Translations under genes and position numbers: made by a program
Notes under the pieces: model-generated
What the model was told of the DNA's origin: nothing
Database searches by the model: none
The model's input: the letters and a program-made list of their open reading frames with translations, nothing else
Source: Sphagnum magellanicum
Taxonomy: Eukaryota; Streptophyta; Sphagnopsida; Sphagnales; Sphagnaceae
Assembly: GCA_021904315.1 (NCBI GenBank)
Contig: CM038926.1
Span: 3,892,390 to 3,956,389, forward strand
Direction: 5' to 3'
DNA length: 64,000 bases
Part shown: in pieces, positions 23,989 through 35,630 of the stretch
Layout of the letters: each line of letters starts with the position of its first letter
How positions within the stretch are numbered: the first letter of the stretch is position 1

Positions 23989-25575
23989 TTGGACCACATC
24001 TCCCAAAAATATAATAAGATTTGAATGATCTTTTTCAAAAATAAAAATAAAGCACATTATTTTCTACTTTTTCTTAATTGTTCACATAATAATAAAAAAT
24101 GATATCTCTTCCCAAAAAAAAAAAAAAATCACCTAAAATAAACAAAATTTCACCTAAAATAATTATATTATAAATTGTTAATATTTATAAATACATAACA
24201 CAAGTTCTTATGTAAATTTTATTTTTTATGATGTATAATATTGGCATAAATATTGGTCTAAATATATTTTTGTTTATAACATATTGAGTAATACAACATA
24301 TAAAACTAATAATATTATGAAATTATAATTTTGATTCATTTTAATACATATAATATCTTCATATTTATTTACTCATTATAAAAATTCATTACATATATAC
24401 AATATTTAAATGAACTAAATTTAAATCTAATGCATATTGTTATGTATAATGTAATCTATTTATGATTTTTTTTTCCAATTTTTTTTTTGATGCCAATATT
24501 GATCATTAATTTTGTGATACTTTAATGTGTATTTTTTTATTACAATATTTATTTTCTTCATTTTTTATTAAAAATAAAACACATGTAAAGTTTATTTGAA
24601 TAAATGAATGGTTAATTATGATTCAAGAAATATAAATGGTGCATAAACTATCAATTTTTAATTTTAAAATTATTTTAATTGAGATAATGATACAACGTTT
24701 TTCCATTTTCAGATATATATTATATGCATAAATATTTTACCTTGGTATAAATTTTAATTAAAACTTATATAGTTGAAAAATATTCTCAAACTCATAAACG
24801 ACAATAATTCTTTAGTGGACCAATGCAAAATGGTTTATACATGTGAACGAAAGTATTGCAAAATTAGACACATTCTTAGTGTAAGCAAACATGAACAAAA
24901 TTTAGAAATGTAACTATAATACCCTCACTGTGTTGTGATAATGTCAATAACCATGAAATAATCAATTTTTTTTACCATACTTATTCCATGTTCAGTATAT
25001 CATGCCATGTCCATATTATAACAAGTAAATAAGGGTATTACAAAATTGGTCACATTGATGGTCTTGAACAAAATCTTGAAGTGTAAATGTAATACTTTCA
25101 TCTTATTGTGATAATTCCATTAACCATGAAACAAAATAATAAAGTGCATTTAATTTCAACTAAATTTTTAAAAATTTAATATTATTACACAAGTTTTATT
25201 TTTTGAATCACAAGTAACCATTCATTTATTCAAAGAAACTTTACATGTGTTTTATTTTTAAGATTAAAAAAATCATGTATATTCTAATATAAAAGGGTGA
25301 CACATTAAACTGTCAAAAAAAATTTCATGATATATGGCATTATTTGATATGTTATAAACTAGATGTCAATTTATATTGAAATAATATTCAATTACATGCA
25401 TTAATAAAATATATAATGTTAATAATTTATCTTTTGGAATTAAAAAATTCTCTTTAATTCTAAAACCATTAGAACAAATTATACGTTCATGGTCATCCCT
25501 GGACAATTCTATCTAGAATGTAGTCAATAATTATAACCGCTTATTGACAGTTTTTTGAAAAACTTGGGGGAAAGA
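23989..25575. other. Strongly AT-rich spacer
   Basis: No genes. Motif-bearing phrases at 24853 (gtattgcaaaattagacaca) and about 25033 (ggtattacaaaattggtcac) are two copies of one repeat phrase, also seen at about 21497 and 26449. Confidence 0.45.
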
Positions 25576-25860
25576 ACACGTTTTTAGTGAAGCTCTACAA
25601 GCAGCTCATATTGCTTACAACAAATACATGGCCAAGTATGTTGGCAAGGATGCATTCCACTTGTGTGTCGAGTGCACCCTTTCCATGTGTTGTGGATTAA
25701 CAAAATGATGTCATGTGTTGGAGTTGTTTGTAGACCGACATGAGGGGAGTGTTTGCAAGCCACAAAGTGTTTGTGCTCAGGTTGTAATAAGCCAAGTTAT
25801 GTTGTTTGTGTCTTGTAAAGATGTTGTTGCTCCACATGCACAAAAAGCCTTGAAATGAAC
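25576..25860 (+). pseudogene. Unidentified ORF relic
   Basis: About 94 codons in one frame with a single internal TGA. Runs visible are [34 protein letters not shown] and VVAPHAQKALK. It is richer in GC than its surroundings and looks protein-coding. No family recognised. Confidence 0.3.
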
Positions 25861-27739
25861 CAAGTTCAAATTCTAAAGTCGCTAGAAAATCATCATTAGT
25901 CAAAAATGGTGAAGACCCACCCACCCACACACTTTTCTCCAATCCTCCACTCCAAATTGTCCTCATCATCGATCGTGGAGAGAGTCGACCATTTGAGGAA
26001 AAATCTTGATAATATCTGATAACAAAATTATGGATGTTGTTGTGGTAGGGGCTTGATTTGCCTAATGATTTGATTCAAAGTCAAGACATTATCACACCAT
26101 ATCTTGTGCAAATTTTGCAACAACAACATTAAAAAAATAACCTTATCAATGACCATAATAATAGGCAAGTCTTGAAACCTTTAAATCATTTGTTTCATCA
26201 ATTGAATCAAAATCTGGACATTAATGCACCATATCCCTTGCAAATTTTGCAATAACAAAATTAAGGTAGTAATTTCATCTGTGGCCATAATTAATGGGTT
26301 GTAGTCCGAATGGGTTGTGAGTCAATTGACTTTATGTTAAAAATTTTAAGTAAACATTAAATATACTTGAAAGACATGTTCAAACTCATTAATGATAATA
26401 ATTGTTTAATGGACCAATGTTAAATCATTGATATATGTAAGTGAAGGTATTACAATGTTGGCCACATTGAAAATATAAGGTTTTACTTTAACATACTTTT
26501 GTAGGGTAATTGCAATACCTTCATTTACTTGAATCAATATGTATGGGCATGGAACAATATGTAATGTTTGAGTAAATTTCTAACAATTTAAAATAATTTT
26601 AAAGATATTAAATGTATAAAAATGATAAATCAATTATAATTCCATACCTTAATTAATGAAGTACATCATCATTGGATAAATTGAAATTTAGATTTTATAT
26701 AAAATTAATAAATTACATTGATTAAACATACATTATATTAGGTATTTCTATATCAAAGTTCAATACAAATATTATTTTAAGTTTAAAATTGATCTTTATG
26801 CAACATTTATATTCTTTGATTCATAAGTATCCATTCATTTATTCAAACAAACATTACATGTATTTTATTTTAATAAAATATCCTATTGAACTTTGAATAC
26901 AATATTAAATTTGAGTATATTGTAATACAAAAAGGTATACACATTAAACTATCATAAAATCATTGATATGTTATAAACTAAATCTATATAAACAACAATA
27001 TATTTAAAGACCAATATTGTAGCCAATATTATACATCATTAAAATTTTACATAAATACTTGTGTTACATATTTATAAAATGTAAAATATTAACAATCTAT
27101 GTTATAATTATTTTAGGTGAGAAATTTGTATGTATATGTAAAAAATTTATAAAATAAACATTCAATCATACATAGGATTAATATATGGGAGAGGTATCAA
27201 TTTTTATTATTATGTGGACCATTAAATAAAGGTGACATCATGTGTTGTAACATTTCTTTTAGCAACCATTAAAATTTTATTAAATAATAAATATAATTTA
27301 AATTTTTTCTTGAAATGGGTTTGCAACTTCAAGAGGGAAACGTGTAAATGTGTACATTATTGGAGAACTATTCAAAATGAACTTGTAAATTATTGATTTA
27401 GAGAAAATTTGAATTCTAACATTAAGTTATAAATTACACATCAAACCCTAAACCCTAAATGCCTCTACCATCAATGTGTTAAAATTTTCATAACCTTTAT
27501 TTCATACATATTAATAAAGAATTTTGAAAACATAAATTTCATGATATATTACAAGGGGATCAATTATTTAAAAAACATTCTTATGTTTCATGGTGAATGC
27601 AAATATCCCAATATGATGCAGGTATTGCATTTAAACTCCATAACTTTGTTCAAGTGACCTTATACCATAAATGTGAACAACTTTGTAATGCCCTCATTTA
27701 ATTGAATCAATATGTTTGGCATGATATAGCGAGCATGAA
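25861..27739. other. AT-rich spacer
   Basis: No gene recognised. Two similar phrases near 26045-26125 and 26190-26265 (tgattcaaagtcaagacatt.../caaatttgcaac type) form a diverged direct duplicate. Plant telomere-like aaaccctaaaccctaaa occurs near 27442 (two units only). Confidence 0.4.
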
Positions 27740-28445
27740 ATTTATTTTAAAAACATTTTTTTGTTTCATGGTTTACGATATTGTTACATGAGGATGTGGG
27801 TATTACTTTCCTTATAGGTTTTGCCATGGCTATGCAATACTCCTTCAAATTCCAAAAAACATGTTATGGAGTCCAAAGGATTTATAGAAGTACCTTGAGA
27901 CGGGTAGTGCATGTGAATTGTATAGTTATGGGCATGAATAATACCCTTTCAATAGCTCAAACTAATTGAGCCCATGGTGTTTGTAGAGTACCCCAATGAG
28001 GCCATTGCTTTCCTTTTAGGTTTTGGTATGGCTATGCAATACCTTGCCAAGTTTCAATAGATATATGATGGAACCCAAAGGATTTTTAATATACCCTAAA
28101 AGATGTACAACACATGCATTGAGTAATTATGGGCACAAACAATACCCCTCCAAAAGCATGGACCAATATAATTCAATCCATGGTGTTTATAGAATACCTT
28201 CATGAAAATACTGTTTTCTTTTTAAGTTTTGGTATGGCTATGCAATACCCTTCCAAGATTCAATAAATATGTTATGGAACCCAATGGATTTTTAATATAC
28301 AAGTTATTAGGGGTATTGCACAAACATTGAATAGTAATTATGGGCATGAACAATACCCCTCCAATAGCTTGTACCAAAAAACTTTTGCCCATGGTGTTTA
28401 AAGAATACCCTTAGAAAGGTATTGCTTTCTTTCTAGTTTTGAAAT
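27740..28445 (-). repeat. Tandem array, ~205-bp unit, inverted (array 2)
   Basis: Units are marked by aggttttggtatggctatgcaa at 27816, 28018, 28225 and a partial one near 28434 (periods about 202-209 bp). This is the reverse complement of ttatgcaatacc/aaaacctaaagg of array 1. The two arrays face each other across 6.2 kb. Confidence 0.8.
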
Positions 28446-28468
28446 TTGAAATTTTAAGGGTTAAAAAA

Positions 28469-29248
28469 TGTCACAACCCTACTTTGAGAAAACGAGAGGA
28501 TGAAACTCACACTCCCGAAATGGGGACTTGGGAGTCCTCCGGGACTCCTGAAATTTTAGAGTTGGATTACAGGGGTCAAAACACCTCGCATTGAGGTGTT
28601 CTTTATATCATTGGAAAGCTATCGAAATGTAGATGTCGAAAATGGGCTTTCATGGGCCATTTGGACATCTTCAGTTCACATTATGGCAAAAAGAAGGGTC
28701 GGGAATCAACCCTACCCCGGTGCATGCAGGTGGAGTGCGATACGCTGTTGGAAAGCTCTCAAAGAAAGCTATAAGTTTGCTTCAAACTTCATCCCAATCG
28801 GAGGTCTGAGCAAAGAGTTATGACCTCGCAAAGTCCCGAGAGTCCAAACCGAGACAATTTCAAAACTTCTCCTTGGGAGTCCTGGGACAAAAAGCCATTC
28901 AGATGTAAGTGCCGCAGAGAGACGCAGAGAATACTTTATGGGGAAGGTGGTGGCTTCCCCCGAGTCCGGGTCGTGGTGAATCTTGTGAGTCCAAAGTTGC
29001 CCGTGGCTTGTCCGAACATTAAAGGTGTTCCAGAAAGTGAACTAATCAACTTGTTGGTTGGTTTGATGTAGGTTGGAATAAGTAACTAAAGCTCGTCACT
29101 CTTCCTAATCCCATCCCAGAGCTTTAGCACCCCCTTCTACCTCTTCTAGTGCTGAAAGTTGAGAACATGCGTTAAGTTCCTCACATTTCGCTGTTTGAAT
29201 AACTTTGACCCATCTTGGGTCTAACTAGGAACTTGGGGGTGCGTCACA
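28469..29248 (+). repeat. Solo LTR, family L, with target duplication
   Basis: TGTCACAACCCT...GGGGTGCGTCACA, 780 bp, flanked by aaaaa on both sides (28464-28468 and 29249-29253), as expected for a 5-bp duplication, though A-runs are weak evidence. It is shorter than the 920-bp copies through internal deletions near 28490 and 28700. The stem ggggaagg...cttcccc is present near 28940. Confidence 0.85.
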
Positions 29249-29889
29249 AAAAATTTGCTTTGTTTGAAAGCAAGACTATAATCATTTTTTTGATAATTTC
29301 ATCAAGCTTATGTATAAGAATGTGTGAGAATGTAATTCTAACCATTAATAGAAGATGGTGTAAAATGAAAAATGCCTTAAATAAAAAAATATGGGTGACA
29401 TGTGTTACAAAAATGTACCAAAAATGCCCAAGTCCAAAACAACCCCACCCTAAAATGGAGAACATGTCATAATGGTAAATATGTGGTTGCTTCAAAGACA
29501 ATAGGCTACTTTAACATCTTGAAGTTCAAAACAACACCCTAATCAAAATGGGGATAAACTATAGGCTATTTATGTGACTACTAAAGGGGGATGAGATACC
29601 ATTGGCCTTCTTGTATCACGCTAATGCAACTTTTACATCCTAGGCGTGTTGACATGTAAATAACCCACGATTGGCCAAGGCTACCTCCACAACATTAGCC
29701 ACAAACACCTTTGTAATGGTGCCTTAAACCTTAAAACAAACAACATAATATCATAAATATTGCATATGAAACCTAAAACCTGCAATTGAAATAGAATTGA
29801 ATACGACATTATTAAAATTTATTGACTATGAATCATTTATGATTTGTGGTATTATGTAAAAAGATTAATTTCCTTATGCTGCACCATCT
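29249..29889. other. AT-rich spacer
   Basis: Opposite-strand ORFs overlap here (29215-29501), but neither shows a recognisable domain. A diverged pair of phrases near 29430-29560 (caaaacaaccccaccctaaaatgg / caaaacaacaccctaatcaaaatgg) is a short direct duplicate. Confidence 0.4.
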
Positions 29890-30451
29890 TATTATATGTA
29901 AAACTTTTAGTCTCACTCCATCCAACGCCTTTGAACGACTTTGCAAACTTGGTTCAAGTCACTCGAATCACAATTGCAAGGTCTTCATTGTGCTCCACCT
30001 TGGCCTACACATTGAAAGGGATGGACCCCACACCCCATGCAATCATGTTAAGAAGCTAAAGAATGTAGTTAGAGGCTAACTTAACAAGTGCAGGCTTAAG
30101 AACCTTAGGTGTGTCCCGCAAAACAACCTAGAGCCTATCCGATTCCAAGGTTGCATGCCTCTTAGCCCTAGTAATTACCTTTTGCTCATTGTAACAAAAC
30201 TAGGCTAGAAGGTTGCTTTAGACTTGCACATTCATGGCCATGTGATCTTGATGCCTTGGGCCCTCCTCTCGAGTAAATGGGCGTCTAAACTTGCTTGGCT
30301 TCCATAACCACATTGTGGCATGTCGCAAATGTCGTACAAAATTATAATTGGGTATATAGGATGCATCACACCCATTAACCTTGCAAGCAAATTTGGGCCC
30401 ATCCCTTGCCCAATGGACACCCTCTAGGGCAACCAAAGGAAGATCAACCAC
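29890..30451 (-). pseudogene. C2H2-finger gene relic, copy 2
   Basis: The minus strand encodes FACKVNGCDASYIPNYNF then VRHLRHA, a C-x4-C-x12-H-x3-H zinc finger. It is followed by REEGPRHQDHMAMNVQV, NEQKVITRAKRHATLESD, PALVKLASNYIL, IAWGVGSIPFNV and EHNEDLAIVIRVT in one frame broken by several stops, mainly TAG, at codons likely once CAG, TGG or CGG. It parallels copy 1 at 13990-14640 motif for motif. A zinc-finger and basic-helix layout suggests nucleic-acid binding, and the repeated occurrence suggests a mobile element gene. Family not identified. Confidence 0.55.
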
Positions 30452-31539
30452 ATCTCAAATAAAAAATAAAAAATAAAAATGTAATGTGAGAATTAATATT
30501 TTGGATGACAATTATTCCCTACACGATGAAGGTATTGCATAGATAAATAAAAGATTACAACACATGATGAAGGTATTACGTAAAAATATAAAATAACAAA
30601 AACACAAAATGAGGGTAGTACAAATTTGCACAAAATGAAGTTAACCTTAAAAAAAACAATATCACTTACAAAGCCTTAAGGTATTGCATAAGATTTAGAC
30701 CAAAAGAAAAATGCCCCACCCACCTTTTCACATGGAGATGGAAGGTGGGGCAAAGGTTTCAGGACCATAATTGGGTTAATGCACATTACATTAGACCAAA
30801 AAGGGTGGATGAAAGTTCATTTTTATAGTCCAAATTTAGTGATTTTTCCAAAAAAACATTTAAATGATGTTGAAGTTCACATTTTTTTCCATTTCCAAAT
30901 TCAAACCATCATTATCTAAACATTGTTTTTAAACCTTGAAAATATGGGCCTTGAAAAAATAAATTTAGATATCGAAATGGATTTTATGAAATGGAAATTT
31001 TCATTTTAAATCTTAAAAGTTTTGAAAACCTTTTTTTGCTTGATTTTTTCATCTTAAGTGTTATGGTACTTCAATGTGTGGTGGTAAAAAGTTGTAAGCT
31101 TAGTTTTCAACTCTATTAAAAGAGAAAAATCCATAATGAGAATTTTTTGGGGATAATTTGGATTGTGACATTAGATGTACCGTCCCTTGTAAATTCCACT
31201 TTGAATTGAACATTTATCCTTTTGGTAATTTTTTTTCTTGGTTTTGAAAGATTAGAATGTAAGTTTCAATTTCATTTCATTTTTGCCAAGTTTCTCAAAT
31301 AGATTTGAATACAATGCAACAATACTTGACTCACCCAAAAAAAACTACCACTATAACTTCCAAAAAAGTGCATTGTAATGTGCTTTTACCCAATTAAAAA
31401 GGGTATTGTAATCACAAATTTGGTAATAAATTATAATAATAAGTGAAGTTCAATATGTCACCTCCATCAATATGTGCATGAGGATTAACATCCTCATTTG
31501 CATTCTCCCACCTTACCATTAGACTAGTAAGAACTACAT
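30452..31539. other. AT-rich spacer with GGTATTGCA motifs
   Basis: Motif at about 30530, 30571 (degenerate), 30681 and 31401. No gene recognised. Confidence 0.4.
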
Positions 31540-31800
31540 TTTCTTGTTCCTCTATTATCAAAATAGTTATCTCCAAATCCATTTCAATTCTATCAACATT
31601 TGTCGCAAATGTTCCCCAACATTTTCACCTGCTTACATTTGCTTTTCAACAATCTCATTTGGAGCCAATGCAACCACATCTTCAACATTTGCTTGTTGTC
31701 CCATCACCCTTGCTTCCAAATCTCTTTCATTCATGATACCTCCCATGCCATCTACAACTTCTATTGGAACTTGTTGATCTGCTCCACCGTTCCTTGTTTT
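31540..31800 (-). pseudogene. Coding-like relic upstream of C2H2 copy 2
   Basis: Minus-strand runs IEVVDGMGGIMNERDLEA, GQQANVEDVVALAPNEIV and GEHLRQMLIELKW lie in one frame with one or two stops. It is acidic and helix-prone. Its place, about 1.1 kb upstream of the C2H2 relic on the same strand, allows it to be an earlier part of the same gene or element, but nothing shows that directly. Confidence 0.3.
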
Positions 31801-31929
31801 CTTTTGAATTTACATATAACAAAAACACAAACAAGACAAAAATCAAAAAATAAAATGTAACACGATAAAAAAAACCAATTAGCAAGCTAGAAATAGTTGA
31901 TTGTGTCTGCAAAACCACATTTTTTCACA

Positions 31930-32690
31930 CCTACAAGAGGACATCAAAACAACAACGAGTAGTTGGGCTACTCGTCATCATTTTAATACTCTTGCAAAAC
32001 CACACTAAAATGAGGATGTGTCATCATTTTTTCATGCCTATAAGACCATAATAGAACAATGATGAGGAGTTGCGTTGCTCATCGTCGTTCTTTTGCTCTT
32101 GTAAAACCACAACAAAACGACAATGAACAACGTTCATTGTCATTTTTTCACGCTTACATACCACAACAAAATGACAATAAGTAGTTGCGTTGCTCATCGT
32201 TGGTTTTTTGCTCCTTCAAAACCACAAAAAGGATGATGACAATGCCTTTTTGTAGTAGAAGATGTGTCAACATTGTCTTTTTTGCAACCAAAAAAATAGA
32301 GATGAAGATGATGTCGTTGTTGTCTTCTTCGTAACAAAATAAACAAATAGAAGATGACGATGATAGTGTTGTTGTTGTCTTCTTCACAACAAAAAAAGAA
32401 GAGAGGAGAAGACGACAATGGTGTTATTGTTGTTTTTCTCGTAGCAAAAAAAATAGAAGAAAAAGAAGATGACAGTGCCATCATCATTTTCTTTGTAGTA
32501 AAAAAAAGGAAAGAAAAAGACAATGAAGATGCCGTTGTCGTCTTCTTCACATAAAAAAAAGCAAAGAGAAGAAGACAATAATGTTGTCATCATTTTCTTT
32601 GCAACAAAAAAAGAAGAAGAAGAGGAAGATGATGATGACATCATCGTCATCTTCTTTGTAGGAAAGAAAAGACACAAAAAAATCAAAAAG
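31930..32690. repeat. Degenerate minisatellite with mirrored GAAGAC/GTCTTC blocks
   Basis: From about 32225, units of about 53-60 bp repeat roughly eight times. Each pairs a pyrimidine block (gtcgtcttcttc-like) with a purine block (gaagaagacgac-like) across an acaaaaaaa spacer, so every unit can fold on itself. The preceding part (31930-32225) holds longer, more diverged units with gttgctcatcgtcg and aaccacaacaaaa. Ser/Phe-rich and Lys/Glu/Asp-rich ORFs on both strands are by-products. Confidence 0.8.
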
Positions 32691-32734
32691 GAGGAGAAAG
32701 GAGCTTACCTTTAAACTCCCATTGGTTTGAAGCT

Positions 32735-32840
32735 CCTCTTGCCTTGTGTCTCCACATTCCTAAGTTTCCTTGCCTTTCATCTCCACGTTCCTAAGCTCCT
32801 CTTGCCTTGCATCTTTATGTTCCTAAGCTTGCCTTGAAGC
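32735..32840. repeat. ~43-bp tandem repeat, about 2.5 units
   Basis: Units contain ctcctcttgccttg, catct and ttcctaag, at about 32735, 32778 (diverged) and 32791-32830. Confidence 0.65.
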
Positions 32841-34394
32841 TTTGAGCTATTCAAGCTTTCCCAAGCTATGGTGATGGAGGTGAGTGTAAAAAGAGGTGGG
32901 TGGGGAGAGGTGGACAAGATGAGGGAGATAGGTGGGTTGGCAGGAAGAAGGGCAATAGGTAGGTTGGGGGTAAGTAGGAGCTTCCCAAAAAAAACTTGGG
33001 GTTAGAGGTGGGCCCAAAAAAATGATAAAAAAATTATCCTCAAATTTTAAAAAATTGATCTAGGGAAAAAGGACCAAAGGATATATATATATATATTGAC
33101 CAAGTAAATTGACCCCTTTGGGGACGGTTTCATCCCATCCATAAAATCCTAGAATGGGATTTTTTGGATGGTGCACTAATGGGTGTTAGGTCACTCAAGC
33201 CAATAAAAGAATACCTTTGTGGCCAAAAAGAAGGGGGAATCATAGTGCTCCCTTCCTACCTACAAGTCTAACCACATCAACATATCTTAAAATGAAGCTT
33301 CACAAAACTTTGTCAATTCATTAAATCAATTTCTACAAGTCTAAACCAGCAACTGTCTCAAATTTTGTAACAATAAATCTATGAATATAAGGGGTCAGAT
33401 TGCTTCAATCTTTCTCTCATGAATTTCAACAGACAATGTTTGGCACAACATAACAGATTCCCAAATCCCAAGAATGCAACTAAACCCAACAACCTTGACA
33501 ACATATGGAAGTACAACAAGTTCTTAAGATGATGCACATAGACATAGGTTAGTATTTTGTATCGAGGATATAAATGTAGTCCTCCAAAAGGCTGCCAAAC
33601 ATAACCCATCAACCCTTATTAGAATCTTTAATAAGAACCCATAACAACAAATACATTGTGTATGTTGGAAATCACAATAGAACTCCACACCTTCATTTTT
33701 CAAAATTTCAACTACAAAACCTCAAAATTGTAGATACACACCCCACGCAGAACATACAATTGCCAAACCTTGTCATTCACAAAACCCCTATTGATTTTCA
33801 TCATTCCCCCATCATAGACTCCCACACCTAGCGTTCAATTGCATTAAACTAAAGGATGTAAGGCATAGTGGAAGCAACTTATCCCTTAGAAATGCAGCCA
33901 ATACATCTTCATGCATTCTTCCTTCTAATGTCACTAAGCATTGTAGTTTGTTTAAAACATTAATGCACACAATTCCTATAGAAAATAAAAAATAGCAAAT
34001 CACAAGAAACTTATCTTCTTCTTCCTTTGCTCCAAACCCAAAAAGATGCCTTCTTGCACAATCGTTCTCATATATGCACGGCTACTCATCCTTCTGAAAT
34101 CCCAAGCGCCAATCGAAGTCACCTTCACTAGAGGCTTCATGAAAAACAAAAACCAACCTAGATGAGCTTGCAAGCTCACCCCCTAAATTAGAAGAAACAG
34201 AGCGCCCGCCTTCTTCCTCCTTGAATGACACCTGCAAACATAAAACACACAAAACAAAACTACATATCACTAGTGGGTGCCTGTGACCTTCAACCACTAT
34301 GAAGTCCCCCGATTTCTTTAAACTTGGTTCGCGTTTTAGTTTTTTTAGAAACTTTTAACTTTTTAACTTTTATGTGTTTTCTATTTTTATTATT
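32841..34394. other. Spacer with weak minus-strand coding signal
   Basis: (TA)n of about 16 bp at 33081-33097. Minus-strand ORFs at 33379-33612, 33812-34003 and 34082-34297 include a plausible exon-like run (VSFKEEEGGRSVSSNL, SSEGDFDWRLGFQKDE, about 34080-34230). No homology recognised. They could be exons or UTR of one degraded minus-strand gene. Confidence 0.3.
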
Positions 34395-34810
34395 ATTTTG
34401 TGATCATCCAGTCGGACGGACATTTCATCCATCCCCTTAATCGGGATGGACAATAGCTAAAAGAAAAAAAAATTCCCCAAAATCCGTCCTGTCATCAAGC
34501 CGGACGGACATTTCATCCATCCCCTTAGTTGGGACGGACAATAGCTAAAAGAAAAAAAAGGTAGTCTTGGTCAATACAAAAAAAAAAAATTGATTATGGG
34601 CTGTCCAAGGCCTAAATATTTTTTTCTGGTCTTCCCTTAAATTTGTCCCGTCATCAAGCCGGACGGACATTTCATCCGTCCCCTTAATCGGGACGGACAA
34701 TAGCTAAAAGAAAAAAAAGGTAGTCTTGGTCAATATAAAAAAAAAAAAAAAAAACGATTATGGGTTGTCCAAGGCCTAAATATTTTTTTTCTGGTCTACC
34801 AAATCTTTTG
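34395..34810. repeat. Tandem repeat with GGACGGA/TCCGTCC hairpins
   Basis: Three copies of a block cggacggacatttcatcc...ccccttaatcgggacgg...acaatagctaaaagaaaaa start at about 34412, 34502 and 34659. The last two share a 157-bp unit ending in gattatgggctgtccaaggcctaaat and a poly-A stretch. GGACGGA pairs with TCCGTCC within each block. Possibly a small tandemly amplified foldback element. Confidence 0.75.
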
Positions 34811-35066
34811 CCTCAAAAAATCAGACTACCCCTGATTTCTTTTTTCTCTGGAGTCAATTACATCTGGGGAAGTTACATTTGGGGAAGCTCCACAGGGAAC
34901 AGGGAGTGACTGGAAGAATCTTCCTGGCACTGTCCACGTAGACAGACACCACCACTGTTGCTTTTCCAAGCGTAACTGAAAATGATCTGCTGTGGGCGGG
35001 TGTCTGCCTTGGCCGCCCTGCCCTGCCCTGTTTGTCACCACAGACAGACAGACACCATGTTTGCTT

Positions 35067-35078
35067 TTATATATAGGA
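35067..35078 (+). promoter_or_regulatory. Candidate TATA box
   Basis: ttttatatatag with a GC-richer flank, downstream of (CCTG)n and (ACAG)n tracts at about 35015-35055. Suitably placed for transcription toward the signal-peptide ORF starting at 35631, though that implies a 5' leader of about 530 nt. Confidence 0.4.
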
Positions 35079-35630
35079 TTTTGAGCATCATATGGTTAGT
35101 GCGCTCATGAAAGTTATGGTCCCATCAACTACTGTTTCAGGGCAATAAAGGGGCAACCCTTTTTCACTTTAAGGCTCCTTTTAGGTCACACCTTTACTTC
35201 ATGTCTTCTCCTCGCATCATGGTCACTTCACTTTTTGTCCTTGCAACAAGGGTGACTTGGGTGGGAAGGGTAGGTATGTGACTGAAAAATGGAAGTGAAA
35301 AAACAAAATGACGATTAAATGGGTGACCCCAAAAAAGTTACTGGGATGAGGACTAGTTCATCCAAACAGAACTGGTGCAGTCGTGAGGCTGGGTCACTGA
35401 AGCCAGAGAAAAAACATTCAGATTCCATAAAACATTCAGGTTCCAAATGGGAAAGCAAATTGAGGAGATTATACAAGGGATGTGGATATTTTCTGTACAC
35501 GAATGTCCTCCGTTTCCTCTTTGGCGGGAGAACAAGTTTTGCTTCCGTTAGAGACAACACAGTGCTTGTTCGAAGGATACAGATAGCATGTTCTCTAAGC
35601 CACAGTTCGGGTTCACATTCTAGGATAGCG

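Noticed and set aside
27442-27460. Plant telomere repeat aaaccctaaaccctaaa
   Set aside because: Two units only, which is expected by chance in AT-rich DNA.
32154-32714. Several overlapping Ser/Phe-rich and Lys/Glu/Asp-rich ORFs on both strands
   Set aside because: By-products of the purine/pyrimidine minisatellite. No domain and no codon bias.
35319-35630. Upstream extension of the signal-peptide ORF from ATG 35319
   Set aside because: It would place the hydrophobic signal core at residue ~114, and the added part shows no protein-like pattern. More likely 5' untranslated.
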